From contig JADJZE010000018.1 of NCBI GenBank assembly GCA_016719405.1, positions 540,526 to 604,525 of the forward strand: 64,000 nt of DNA. The letters run 5' to 3'. The notes under the pieces are model-generated. The model did no database searches, was not told the origin of the DNA, and saw nothing but the letters and a program-made list of their open reading frames with translations. Below, piece by piece: positions 8,412-17,332 of this stretch. Position numbers and translations under genes: made by a program. Source of the DNA: Candidatus Aalborgicola lynettensis. GTDB taxonomy: Bacteria; Pseudomonadota; Gammaproteobacteria; Burkholderiales; Burkholderiaceae_C. The number at the start of each line of letters is the position of its first letter. Position 1 is the stretch's first letter.

Positions 8412-9737
8412 TTACAAGATGTAACGCGAAAGGTCTTCGTTGTGGCTGAGTTCGCCCAAACGGACATCCACATAAGTGGCGTCAATTTTTACGGTTTGAC
8501 CACCGAGGGACGCTGCGTCGTAACTCACGTCATCCAGCAGGCGCTCCATCACCGTGGACAACCTGCGTGCACCGATATTTTCGGTACGCTCGTTGACCTC
8601 AAACGCGATTTGCGCCAAGCGGGTAATGCCGTCCGCCGTGAATTCCAGCGTCACCTGCTCCGTGGCTAGCAAGGCCTGGTATTGCTTAACCAGGGAGGCG
8701 TGCGTTTGCGTCAAAATGGCCTCGAAATCCTGCACCGACAAAGACTGCAATTCAACGCGAATGGGAAAGCGCCCCTGCAGTTCGGGAATCAGGTCGCTTG
8801 GCTTGCTCAGGTGAAATGCCCCTGAGGCCACAAACAGAATGTGATCCGTCTTGACCATGCCGTATTTGGTGGAGACGGTTGTCCCCTCTACCAAGGGCAA
8901 CAAATCGCGCTGCACGCCCTGGCGCGACACTTCGGCCCCACTGCCCTCGCTGCGCGAAGTGACCTTGTCGATCTCGTCAATAAACACAATGCCGTTTTGC
9001 TCCAGCATGTGCAGGGCCTGGGTTTTAATGTCCTCTTCGTTGACCAGTTTGGCAGCCTCTTCGTCCACCGCCAGTTTGTAGGCTTCGGCAATCTTGAGCT
9101 TGCGGGTCTGCTTCTTTTGCTGCCCCATCTGCCCGAACATGCCGCGCAATTGCTCGGTCACCTCTTCCATGCCAGGGGGTCCCATCACTTCCAGTTGCTG
9201 TGCCGGCAAGGCCACGTCCATCTCAATGACCCGGTCGGCCAGCTGGCCTTCCCGGAGTTTTTTGCGAAACGCCTGGCGGGTGGAGCCCTCGGTGGAGGCA
9301 TCGGCAGGGGTAGCGCCAAACTCAGTCCGGGGCGGGGGTAACAATATATCCAGAATCCGGTCTTCGGCTGCATCTTCAGCACGTACACGTACCTTGCGCT
9401 TTTCCGCCTCACGGGTTTGCTTGACGGCGATGTCGGCCAAGTCGCGAATGATGGCATCCACATCTTTGCCCACATAGCCCACTTCGGTAAATTTGGTGGC
9501 CTCGACCTTGATAAAAGGCGCATCCGCCAGGCGTGCCAGACGCCGTGCAATTTCGGTCTTTCCCACGCCGGTGGGGCCGATCATCAAAATGTTCTTGGGT
9601 GTGATTTCTGCGCGCAAATCACCCTGCACCTGCTGCCTGCGCCAGCGGTTGCGCAAAGCGATGGCCACGGCCCGCTTGGCCTGGTTTTGCCCGACGATGT
9701 GTTTATCGAGCTCGGCAACAATTTCTTGTGGTGTCAT
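8412..9737 (-). CDS. hslU: ATP-dependent protease ATPase subunit HslU
   Basis: AAA+ unfoldase ring of the HslUV (ClpYQ) protease. The 441-aa protein has the N-terminal segment MTPQEIVAELDKHIVGQ, Walker A GPTGVGKTEIA (about 53-63), the GYVGKD pore loop, a middle I-domain with charged Gln/Glu-rich sequence, Walker B IVFIDEIDK and the C-terminal tail SRYIL that docks into HslV. It follows hslV by 2 bp, so the two are co-transcribed. Confidence 0.97.
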   Translation of the reverse strand: MTPQEIVAELDKHIVGQNQAKRAVAIALRNRWRRQQVQGDLRAEITPKNILMIGPTGVGKTEIARRLARLADAPFIKVEATKFTEVGYVGKDVDAIIRDLADIAVKQTREAEKRKVRVRAEDAAEDRILDILLPPPRTEFGATPADASTEGSTRQAFRKKLREGQLADRVIEMDVALPAQQLEVMGPPGMEEVTEQLRGMFGQMGQQKKQTRKLKIAEAYKLAVDEEAAKLVNEEDIKTQALHMLEQNGIVFIDEIDKVTSRSEGSGAEVSRQGVQRDLLPLVEGTTVSTKYGMVKTDHILFVASGAFHLSKPSDLIPELQGRFPIRVELQSLSVQDFEAILTQTHASLVKQYQALLATEQVTLEFTADGITRLAQIAFEVNERTENIGARRLSTVMERLLDDVSYDAASLGGQTVKIDATYVDVRLGELSHNEDLSRYIL

Positions 9738-9739
9738 AT

Positions 9740-10303
9740 CTACTTGCTTGCGTCGTCGCCCAGCGTTTCAATGGTGTGGTGCATATTGGTGTAGATGCAC
9801 AATTCACCGGCGATCTCCAGGGAGCGCTTCACGATGTCCGGGGCCGACAATTCGGTGTGGTTCAACAAGGCAACGGCTGCCGCCTGCGCATACGCACCGC
9901 CGGAGCCGATGGTCACAATGCCGTTTTCGGGCTCCAGCACATCGCCATTGCCGGTAATGATGAGCGAGGCGTCCTTGTCGGCAACCGCCAACATGGCTTC
10001 CAGGCGGCGCAACACGCGGTCGGTGCGCCAGTCTTTGGTGAGTTCAATGGCCGCGCGCACCAGATGCCCTTGGTGCTTTTCGAGCTTGGCTTCGAAGCGC
10101 TCAAACAGCGTAAAGGCATCGGCAGTGGCGCCGGCAAACCCAGCGAGCACCTTGCCGTGGTAGAGCTTGCGCACCTTGCGTGCCGTTCCTTTGACGACGA
10201 TGTTGCCCAGCGTGACCTGTCCATCACCACCAATGGCGACCGAATAGCCGGCTGGCGTTTTGCGCCGCACGCTGATGATGGTGGTTCCGTGAAATTGTTC
10301 CAT
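9740..10303 (-). CDS. hslV: ATP-dependent protease proteolytic subunit HslV
   Basis: Threonine peptidase of the HslUV complex. The mature N-terminal nucleophile is Thr7 in MEQFHGTTIISVRR, so a short six-residue propeptide is expected to be removed. The 187-aa sequence also shows GGDGQVTLG, AGFAGATADAFTL and IGSGGAYAQAAA typical of the family. It lies 2 bp upstream of hslU and 27 bp downstream of the STAS-domain gene, in the same direction. No clear sigma-32 promoter is visible in the 27-bp gap. Confidence 0.97.
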   Translation of the reverse strand: MEQFHGTTIISVRRKTPAGYSVAIGGDGQVTLGNIVVKGTARKVRKLYHGKVLAGFAGATADAFTLFERFEAKLEKHQGHLVRAAIELTKDWRTDRVLRRLEAMLAVADKDASLIITGNGDVLEPENGIVTIGSGGAYAQAAAVALLNHTELSAPDIVKRSLEIAGELCIYTNMHHTIETLGDDASK

Positions 10304-10330
10304 AGTGTTGTGTATAACGCACGCCTGCTA

Positions 10331-12028
10331 CTACATGGCGCGAGGAACGACCTGGGCATGCTCATTGATGCCGATGACATTGAAGAAAGCCGCCACCAGT
10401 CGATGCACATCCCGGAATTGAACGCTACAACCGGCGGCCTGGCGCGCAGCGACCCAGTTCAAAATACTGCCCGCGGCAGGAAAGTCAACCCGCAACAGCC
10501 CGTAGCAGTCAACCACAATGCGCCCCTTCACATGGGCCTGCCCTTCGAAGACCGCCAGCGCCTGGCTGGCATCACCCGTTACCTGACCACGCAAGACCAA
10601 CTTGTGCACGGGCGCCGCGTCCACTGACGGGGTATCAGCAATCTGCGTGACAGCCCCCTGCAGGGTGCATTGCGCATCCTGCCAGGATGGCGGCACGTCC
10701 TCATAAGTCACGCAGTAGTCCAGGGCCACCATTTCAAAAGCATCCTGCAAATGCAATGCACGCAACACATCCAGGCGCACCGCCCACCAGGTGGGATCGA
10801 CGCTGCGGTTACCCGAAGGTGTCCGTGCCTGAACCGCCTGCACCAAACGATCGGCACCGGTCATTTGAATCACTACCGGCTCATTGCACAAACTGCTAAA
10901 CAAGCCTCCCAGCAAAGGCATGGCGTCGGGAGCGACCTCCATCACCTGCGACCATCCCAAATGCCAAGGCATGGGGTTATTGCCCAAGACCTCGCGCAAG
11001 GCCTCCATGGCAGCAATCGTCAACTGTGGCGGGCTCTCCCACAACAACGGCAGTGCGGATACAGCTTGCGAAGGAGAATCGGTCACTCCCGGCAAATCGG
11101 AGAGTGACAACCACGCCGGTCGCGCGCCATCCAGTACCGCCGAAAACTCCTGCACCAATTGATCAAACTGGCCACGGTTTTCAGTGGCCCTGCACCAGTC
11201 CAGCAAGGCAGCAACCCACGACCGGGCCACGACCGGCTCGGCCCGCTGGCTGCGCAAGGCCTCCAACAGCCCCGCATACGCTCCCGCGTCGTCACCATTG
11301 GCAAAACGAATCGCGGCCTCTTCCAGTTCAGGGTCGGTCGCCATTTCGCCGTCGTCCCCCGCAAAGACCCGTGACCGCGAAAACCCGACATCGGCCGTTG
11401 CATAACTTTCAATACCCAGAACCGCTCCGCTTCGATCGCCTGCAAAATGACCTGGACGACCGACGGGCCCCATACCGGCGCCCATCTCGGTGGCGGCAAA
11501 CTCGTCTGACTTGGGTTCCGACAAGGCTGGCGCAGCGGTGGTTACGAAATGGTCAGCCGGGTGAGAAACCGACACTGCAGGCTGGCCAGACAGCGAGCGG
11601 TAATCGCCCGCCGCTGGACCCGGCTTAGGTGCTGCAGTGGCGGCGTTTGCACCTTGCACTGCAGAACCATCTTGTTTGCCCTTCCACCACTGCTTGGACA
11701 TCTGGGCTTCGATTTCGTCGATCTTTTTCAGCGTAACGGCGCGGCCATCCGGGTCGGTGACGTGACTCGACTGGAACAACGACGGACGCCCCAAGGCCGC
11801 AACAGCGGATGCATCGCGGCTGCGCAATTTGCGCAATTGATCGAACTCGCGTCGGCGGACAAAATCGTTTTGCCGCTTGCGCTCAATCATGGCCTTGAGT
11901 GCCTGCTTGTCGTAACCGCTTTCTTCTTCGTGTTGCGGACGATCCAACTCCGACCAATCTTTGGTTGGATTGCGCACAAACATGGCTACCTTGGATAGCA
12001 ATGTAGGGCGGTCGTCTTTGGTTGCCAT
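10331..12028 (-). CDS. STAS-domain protein of unknown function
   Basis: A 565-aa soluble protein that I recognise only in part. Residues 1-115 are charged and helical (NPTKDWSELDRP, IERKRQNDFVRRREFDQLRKLR), then a low-complexity Ala/Pro/Gly stretch to about 200, a central alpha-helical region, and a C-terminal segment of about 90 residues (KLVLRGQVTGDAS to AAFFNVIGINEHAQVVPR) that looks like a STAS domain, the anti-sigma-antagonist fold. It has no signal peptide or membrane helix. It sits between dksA and hslVU, and I recall relatives in the same place in other Comamonadaceae, so a role in stress or polarity control is conceivable but is inference only. Confidence 0.72.
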   Translation of the reverse strand: MATKDDRPTLLSKVAMFVRNPTKDWSELDRPQHEEESGYDKQALKAMIERKRQNDFVRRREFDQLRKLRSRDASAVAALGRPSLFQSSHVTDPDGRAVTLKKIDEIEAQMSKQWWKGKQDGSAVQGANAATAAPKPGPAAGDYRSLSGQPAVSVSHPADHFVTTAAPALSEPKSDEFAATEMGAGMGPVGRPGHFAGDRSGAVLGIESYATADVGFSRSRVFAGDDGEMATDPELEEAAIRFANGDDAGAYAGLLEALRSQRAEPVVARSWVAALLDWCRATENRGQFDQLVQEFSAVLDGARPAWLSLSDLPGVTDSPSQAVSALPLLWESPPQLTIAAMEALREVLGNNPMPWHLGWSQVMEVAPDAMPLLGGLFSSLCNEPVVIQMTGADRLVQAVQARTPSGNRSVDPTWWAVRLDVLRALHLQDAFEMVALDYCVTYEDVPPSWQDAQCTLQGAVTQIADTPSVDAAPVHKLVLRGQVTGDASQALAVFEGQAHVKGRIVVDCYGLLRVDFPAAGSILNWVAARQAAGCSVQFRDVHRLVAAFFNVIGINEHAQVVPRAM

Positions 12029-12070
12029 GGACGCAGTTTTACCGGATCAAAAACAGCAAAGCCATCGGGC

Positions 12071-13267
12071 TCAATCGCCAAACATTTTTTGTTTCAACTC
12101 GCGGCGCTGCTGCGCCTCAAGCGACAAAGTCGCCGTGGGGCGCGCCAGCAATCGCCCGACGCCAATGGCCTCGCCGGTTTCGTCGCAATAACCATAGTCA
12201 CCGGCATCAATGCGGGCAATGGATTGCTCAATTTTTTTCAGCAACTTGCGCTCGCGATCACGCGTGCGCAATTCAAGGGCGTGTTCTTCCTCAATCGTGG
12301 CACGGTCTGCCGGGTCGGGCACCACGGCAGAGTCTTCGCGCAAATGCTCCGTTGTTTCACCGGCATTACTCAAAATATCCGACTTCAAGGCAACCAGTTT
12401 CAGGCGAAATGCCGCCATCTGCACCTCATTCATGTACTCGGAATCCGGCATGGACAGCAAATCGGCATCGGTCAACTCCGCCACTGATTTGGTTTTCCAG
12501 TTATTGGCCAGTTTGGCGTCTTTTTTGACCGCAGCAGGCAATACCGGCACTGCAGCCGACTCTGGAACCTGCGAGTAGCTGGCCTTGGCCGCGGTGGAAG
12601 CGATCGTTTGCGCCATAGACGGCACGGTTAACTGCGCCAAACGGGACGAGGGACGCCCTGCTTTCGCAGGAGCCGACGCGGCAACGGCAGCAGAAGCTGC
12701 AGGCGGCTGCATCGCCTTGGCAGGATTGGGGGTGACGGACATGGGTATTTTTTCTTTAACGACTGCAGGAGCAGGGGCCGAAGGGGCTTTCGCCCGGGAG
12801 ACCGGCTTCGCCGCAGCACTGACGGGGGAGGCGGATTTTACGGGAGTCTTGGCAACTGCGCTGGCATGCGCCTGACTGGATGCATTGGTCTGCGGTTTGA
12901 CTGATTTGAGCGAAGCAGATTTTTCCGCCGCAACGGGCTTGGTTGTCGCCTTGGACGCCAAGTTCTCAGGTGGTTTGGCACCCGCTTTTGCAACTGGATT
13001 GGAAGCCGTTGTGGCCGACTTGGCAGGCACAGTGGCAGCCTTTGCGCCCTTTGCCGCGGGCTTGGCAGCCGCTTTGGTAACGGATTGACCGGCCACGGTG
13101 GCCTTGCCCTGCGCTGGCATAGACTTTTTATCCGCCCCTGCTTTGGCTTTCACATCGTCTCTCCTGGAAGAGGTCTCCGGCGCTTTTTTGGAGGGTTTTT
13201 CCTCAGCGCGCGCATCCGCAGGCTTACCCTTGGAAAAACCCATCAGTTGCAAAATCGAAACCATCAT
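12071..13267 (-). CDS. dksA: RNA polymerase-binding transcription factor DksA with long N-terminal tail
   Basis: DksA works with ppGpp on RNA polymerase in the stringent response. The DksA domain is the last ~143 residues of 398: coiled coil with the tip motif DPADRA (DxxDxA) intact, then ELRTRDRERKLLKKIEQ and the C-terminal segment YCDETGEAIG...RPTATLSLEAQQRRE. Three of the four zinc-binding cysteines of E. coli DksA are replaced; only one Cys remains, so it probably folds without zinc. About 250 residues of Ala/Lys/Pro/Ser-rich low-complexity sequence precede the domain. I know such tails from other Comamonadaceae, but their role is unknown. The next gene upstream in its transcriptional direction is a CobW-type GTPase. 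Confidence 0.92.
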   Translation of the reverse strand: MMVSILQLMGFSKGKPADARAEEKPSKKAPETSSRRDDVKAKAGADKKSMPAQGKATVAGQSVTKAAAKPAAKGAKAATVPAKSATTASNPVAKAGAKPPENLASKATTKPVAAEKSASLKSVKPQTNASSQAHASAVAKTPVKSASPVSAAAKPVSRAKAPSAPAPAVVKEKIPMSVTPNPAKAMQPPAASAAVAASAPAKAGRPSSRLAQLTVPSMAQTIASTAAKASYSQVPESAAVPVLPAAVKKDAKLANNWKTKSVAELTDADLLSMPDSEYMNEVQMAAFRLKLVALKSDILSNAGETTEHLREDSAVVPDPADRATIEEEHALELRTRDRERKLLKKIEQSIARIDAGDYGYCDETGEAIGVGRLLARPTATLSLEAQQRRELKQKMFGD

Positions 13268-13317
13268 TTAACTCCCAAGCAGAAAATAGTGCAATTCAAA
13301 TCCATGGCGCACGGCAT

Positions 13318-14384
13318 TCACACCAGCGCCTGATCCAGGCCTTGCAACAGAATGTCTTTTGGCAAATCAATGCCAATAAACACCATTTTGCTGCAGCGTA
13401 ATTCATCCGCACCCCATTGCGGCCCCAGGTCGCTGCCCATGAGTTGGTGCACGCCCTGAAAAATCACTTTACGGTCGGTGCCCTTCATGAACAACACGCC
13501 CTTGTAGCGCAGCATGCGCGGGCCGTAGATGTTGACGATGGCACCCAAAAAGTCCTCCAGCTTGGCCGGATCAAACGCCCGCTCGGACTTGAAGACAAAA
13601 CTCTTCACATCATCATCGTGGTGGTGATGGTGACCATGCCATGCTGGTGCGAGGGGTGGTTGCACTCGGGGCCATGCACATGGTCGTGGTCGTGCGCCGC
13701 GTGGTCGTGGCCATGGTCCGGCTCGTCAACCTTGAGAAAATCGGGATCAATGTCGAGCTTGGCATTGAGGTTGAAGCCCCGCAGGTCCAGCACCTCGCTC
13801 AAGGCCACGGCACCAAAATGCACGGCCTTGATGGGCGCGCGCGGGTTCATATGCTTCAGTCGATGCGTCAGCGCGTCGAGTTCGTCTTTGGACACCAAAT
13901 CGGACTTGCTGATGAAGATCTGGTCCGCAAACCCCACCTGGCGGCGCGCCTCCTGGCGGTCATTGAGCTGCTGGGGCGCGTGTTTGGCGTCCACCAGCGT
14001 CAAGATGGAATCCAACAGGTACGACTGGGCTACCTCGTCGTCCATAAAAAAGGTCTGCGCCACCGGGCCGGGGTCGGCCACGCCGGTGGTTTCGATCACC
14101 ACACGTTCAAAGTCCAGCTCGCCCTTGCGTTTTTTCTCGGCCAAATCCTGCAGGGTGGCGCGCAAATCTTCGCGAATGGTGCAGCAGATGCAGCCGTTGC
14201 TCATCTGGATGATCTGCTCGGTGGTGTCGCTGACCAGAATGTCACTGTCGATGTTTTCTTCGCCAAATTCGTTCTCGATGACGGCAATTTTCTGGCCATG
14301 GGCTTCGGCCAGCACCCGCTTGAGCAGCGTGGTTTTGCCCGAGCCCAGAAAGCCCGTGAGGATGGTGGCAGGTATCAATGACAT
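13318..14384 (-). pseudogene. CobW/COG0523 family metallochaperone GTPase, one-base frameshift
   Basis: G3E-family GTPase for metal (probably zinc) handling. The first frame (start 14384) has Walker A TGFLGSGKTTLLKR, the metal-binding CxCC motif (SNGCICCTIRED), the ETTGVADPGPV switch and ISKSDLV, then a His-rich linker (DHGHDHAAHDHDHVHG). The CobW C-terminal domain (residues after DDDVKSFVF to LDQALV, ending at 13318) continues in another frame. The break is near 13634-13640, where the minus strand reads GGCATGGT; GGCCATGGT would restore one 355-aa frame. Probably a base-call error in a CC run. Metal specificity cannot be read from sequence. Confidence 0.88.
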
Positions 14385-14467
14385 GGCAATGGGTTCAAAA
14401 AGATTGCGCGCAGTGTACTAGGGATGCCCTCTGGCCCCCTGACACACGGCACCGGGCGAACCCGGCC

Positions 14468-15664
14468 CTACATTTTGCGCATCACCACCAACCCTTTAAG
14501 GTACTCCCCTTCGGGGAAAGCGATGGTCATGGGGTGATCGGGCGCGCCACCCATGCGCTCGTGGATATAACCGTCCACCCCGGCGTCCGACCCCGCCCCG
14601 GCCACAATTTTGTGGAACAAATCGGCGCTGATGCCGCCGGAGCACGAATAGGTAAACAGCACCCCACCCGGCGCCAGCAGCTTAAGGCCCAGGCGGTTAA
14701 TGTCTTTGTACGCCCGGGCCGCCCGTTCGGCATGTGCCACCGTGGGGGCAAACTTGGGCGGATCGAGCACGATGGCATCAAAGGTTTTGCCCTCATCCAA
14801 AAAGCGGCGCAGGCTGGCATTCACATCCGCATCCATAAAGGTGGCGCGGCTGGCGTCAAACCCGTTCAGTGCCACATTGGCGGCCGCCTTCTCGATGGCC
14901 GGGCCGGACGAGTCGATGGAGGTGACATGCGCCGCCCCACCGGCAAGCGCCGCCACGGTAAAGCCGCCGGTGTAGCAATAACAATTGAGCACGCGCTGGA
15001 AGTTCAAGCGGCGTGCGTAATCGGCAAACACCTTGCGGCTGTCGCGCTGGTCCAGGTAGAAGCCGGTTTTGTGGCCTTCGGCGATGTTAAGCGCCAGTTT
15101 CCAGTCGTGTTCTTGCAGAATCAGGTCGGTGGGGCCGCTGCCGCGCAGCCAGCCCGTGGCTTCGGGCAAGCCTTCCAACGCGCGGCTGCTGGCGTCGGAG
15201 CGCTCGTAGAGTTTGGTCAAGCCGGTTTCTTTTAGCAAGGCGTCGGCAATCACGCCCTTCCACTTCTCGACCCCGGCGGAGGTGAACTGGGCCACCAGCA
15301 CACCGTCGGAACCCAGTCCGTAGCGGTCCACAATGAGCCCCGGCAGCCCATCGGATTCGCCATGCACCAGGCGCACGCCGTCACTTTTTACATCAAATCG
15401 GGCTCTAGCGCTTATGGAACGTGCGCAAGCAGCTATAAAAAAGCTAGCATCTATGCGCTGCTTTTCATCAAAACTCCAGGCCCGGGCGCGGATTTTGGAC
15501 GCCGGGCTTAACGCTGCCCAGGCCAAAAACTCGCCCTTGCTGGACTCCACCCGCACGGTCTCGCCGCTGTCACCGCCGCCTTTGGCAATGGCCGACTCGA
15601 AGATCCAGGGGTGGCGGCGCTGCAGGGAGCGCTCTTTGCCTTCACGTAAACGTAGGGTTTTCAT
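14468..15664 (-). CDS. RlmI-like class I SAM-dependent rRNA (cytosine-5) methyltransferase
   Basis: 398-aa COG1092 methyltransferase, similar to RlmI, which modifies 23S rRNA C1962. It has an N-terminal PUA domain (about 1-75, RHPWIFESAI...GEFLAWAALSP), then an RFM fold with YLDQRDSRK, the SAM site NCYCYTGGFTVAAL, the DPPKFAP motif and the catalytic-cysteine motif YSCSGG. I chose the ATG at 15664 (MKTLRLREGKERSL), which begins the PUA domain; an in-frame ATG at 15712 is also possible. A dispersed-repeat copy lies in its coding sequence at about 15396-15455. Confidence 0.88.
   Translation of the reverse strand: MKTLRLREGKERSLQRRHPWIFESAIAKGGGDSGETVRVESSKGEFLAWAALSPASKIRARAWSFDEKQRIDASFFIAACARSISARARFDVKSDGVRLVHGESDGLPGLIVDRYGLGSDGVLVAQFTSAGVEKWKGVIADALLKETGLTKLYERSDASSRALEGLPEATGWLRGSGPTDLILQEHDWKLALNIAEGHKTGFYLDQRDSRKVFADYARRLNFQRVLNCYCYTGGFTVAALAGGAAHVTSIDSSGPAIEKAAANVALNGFDASRATFMDADVNASLRRFLDEGKTFDAIVLDPPKFAPTVAHAERAARAYKDINRLGLKLLAPGGVLFTYSCSGGISADLFHKIVAGAGSDAGVDGYIHERMGGAPDHPMTIAFPEGEYLKGLVVMRKM
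15396..15455. repeat. Dispersed palindromic repeat inside coding sequence (copy A)
   Basis: This segment contains the imperfect palindrome around GCGCTTATGGAACGTGCGC followed by AAGCAGCTATAAAAAAGC. It shares the 16-base core CGTGCGCAAGCAGCTA with the repeat at about 39886-39940. It is translated in frame as part of the RlmI-like protein (about residues ACARSISARARFD). Similar elements, with a GCGC palindrome next to AGCTAT, are frequent in Comamonadaceae genomes as I recall them. Confidence 0.6.
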
Positions 15665-15799
15665 AGCGGGGTATTGTCGCTTGCGGGCATTCCATCCGGA
15701 TGCAAGGGTCACTTCTACAATGGAGGTTCGCTGTGCAGATTGCGGTCTTTGCCGCGCAATTCGACACTTTCTTCGTTACTTCCCTTGAGTTCACCGCTT

Positions 15800-16690
15800 A
15801 TGACAGATATCCATACCATCGCAGCAAGTGACAAGGCAGGCGTTTTGGCGAGCGCATTGCCCTATATTCGCCAATTTCATGGCAAAACCGTGCTGGTCAA
15901 ATACGGCGGCAACGCGATGACCGATCAATCCTTGCAAAAGGCATTTGCACAGGATGTGGTGCTATTGAAACTGCTCGGTATCCATCCGGTCGTTGTGCAT
16001 GGCGGCGGCCCCCAGATCGAGAATGCGCTCAAGCGCCTTGGCAAAAAGGGGGAGTTTATTCAGGGCATGCGGGTAACAGACGCAGAGACGATGGGGGTGG
16101 TTGAATGGGTGCTTGCGGGGGAGGTTCAGCAGCACATCGTCAGCCTGATACAGCAGGCCGGCGGAATGGCAGTGGGGCTGACGGGACGCGATGGCGGCAC
16201 GATTCGCGCCAAAAAGCTCACCATGCAGGACAACACCAACCCCGCCATCACGCACGATGTGGGTCAGGTTGGAGAGATCGTGGGTATCGATCCGTCAACG
16301 GTGAAAACGCTGCAAAGCAATGGATACATCCCGGTGGTGAGCCCCATCGGGTTGGGTGACCACGGTGAAAGCTACAACATCAATGCCGATGTGGTCGCGG
16401 GCAGTCTCGCGGTCGCCCTGCAGGCCGAGCGACTGATGATGCTGACCAACATTTCAGGTGTCCTGGACCAATCGGGACAGTTGCTGGCGGAACTGACGTC
16501 GGTGCGCATTGATGAACTGGTGGCGGACGGAACCATCTCCGGGGGAATGCTGCCCAAAATTGCGGGGGCGCTGGAGGCCGCCAAAAGCGGCGTTCAGGCC
16601 GTTCATGTGATCGACGGGCGTATTCCCCATGTGCTGTTACTGGAAATACTGACAGACCATGTGTGTGGAACCGTGATCCGGTCGCACTGA
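15800..16690 (+). CDS. argB: Acetylglutamate kinase ArgB
   Basis: Second step of arginine synthesis: phosphorylates N-acetyl-L-glutamate. The 296-aa amino-acid-kinase-fold protein shows KYGGNAMTD (about 34-42), the glycine loop HGGGPQIE, the segment GRDGGTIRAKK and NINADVVAGSLAVAL. The start at 15800 (MTDIHTIAASDKAG) is chosen because homologous sequence begins there; the open frame reaches further upstream without a family match. The LysE-type gene follows after 9 bp. Confidence 0.96.
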   Translation: MTDIHTIAASDKAGVLASALPYIRQFHGKTVLVKYGGNAMTDQSLQKAFAQDVVLLKLLGIHPVVVHGGGPQIENALKRLGKKGEFIQGMRVTDAETMGVVEWVLAGEVQQHIVSLIQQAGGMAVGLTGRDGGTIRAKKLTMQDNTNPAITHDVGQVGEIVGIDPSTVKTLQSNGYIPVVSPIGLGDHGESYNINADVVAGSLAVALQAERLMMLTNISGVLDQSGQLLAELTSVRIDELVADGTISGGMLPKIAGALEAAKSGVQAVHVIDGRIPHVLLLEILTDHVCGTVIRSH

Positions 16691-16699
16691 AAGCGTTGC

Positions 16700-17329
16700 A
16701 TGGAATTTTCAACCTGGCTGGCTTTTTTTGCCGCATCCTGGGCCATCAGCATCTCGCCGGGGCCGGGTGCCGTGGCGGCCATGAGTGCGGGGTTGAACCA
16801 CGGTTTTCGCCGCGGGTACTTCACCACGTTTGGCCTGGTGCTGGGTATCTGGATCCAGGTGCTGATTGTGGGCGTGGGGCTGGGCGCCCTCATTGCCACC
16901 TCGGCCACGGCGTTTTTGGTGGTCAAGTGGGCCGGTGTAGCGTATTTGGTCTATTTGGGCATCAAGCAATGGCGCGCGCCCGCCGTGCCGCTGGTGGCCG
17001 AGGCCGACGACGGGCCGCTGGTCAAACGCCGTGCCATGGTGCTGCACGGCATGCTGATCAACATCGTCAACCCCAAAGGAACGGTGTTTTTGCTGGCGGT
17101 GGTGCCGCAATTTATTGACCTGGCGCAAGCGCTGACGCCCCAGTACCTGGCCATTGGCGCCACGATTGGTTTTACCGATCTGGTGGTCATGGCGGGCTAC
17201 ACCGCCTTGGCTTCACGGGTGCTGGGGGCACTCAAATCGCAAGCCCATATCCGCGCCATGAACCGCGTGTTTGGCGGCCTGTTCGTGCTGGCCGGGTCGT
17301 TTTTGGCATTTTTCAAGCGCACCGCGTAA
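16700..17329 (+). CDS. LysE/RhtB family amino-acid exporter
   Basis: 209-aa inner-membrane protein with about six hydrophobic helices. It has the family N-terminal motif SPGPGAVAAMSAGLNHGFRRG, then GIKQWRAP at the cytoplasmic loop and INIVNPKGTVFLLAVVPQFI in the fourth helix region. The family exports lysine, arginine, homoserine or threonine; the substrate cannot be named from sequence. It lies 9 bp after argB, so the pair may be co-transcribed, which would be compatible with arginine export (inference). Confidence 0.9.
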   Translation: MEFSTWLAFFAASWAISISPGPGAVAAMSAGLNHGFRRGYFTTFGLVLGIWIQVLIVGVGLGALIATSATAFLVVKWAGVAYLVYLGIKQWRAPAVPLVAEADDGPLVKRRAMVLHGMLINIVNPKGTVFLLAVVPQFIDLAQALTPQYLAIGATIGFTDLVVMAGYTALASRVLGALKSQAHIRAMNRVFGGLFVLAGSFLAFFKRTA

Positions 17330-17332
17330 TTT

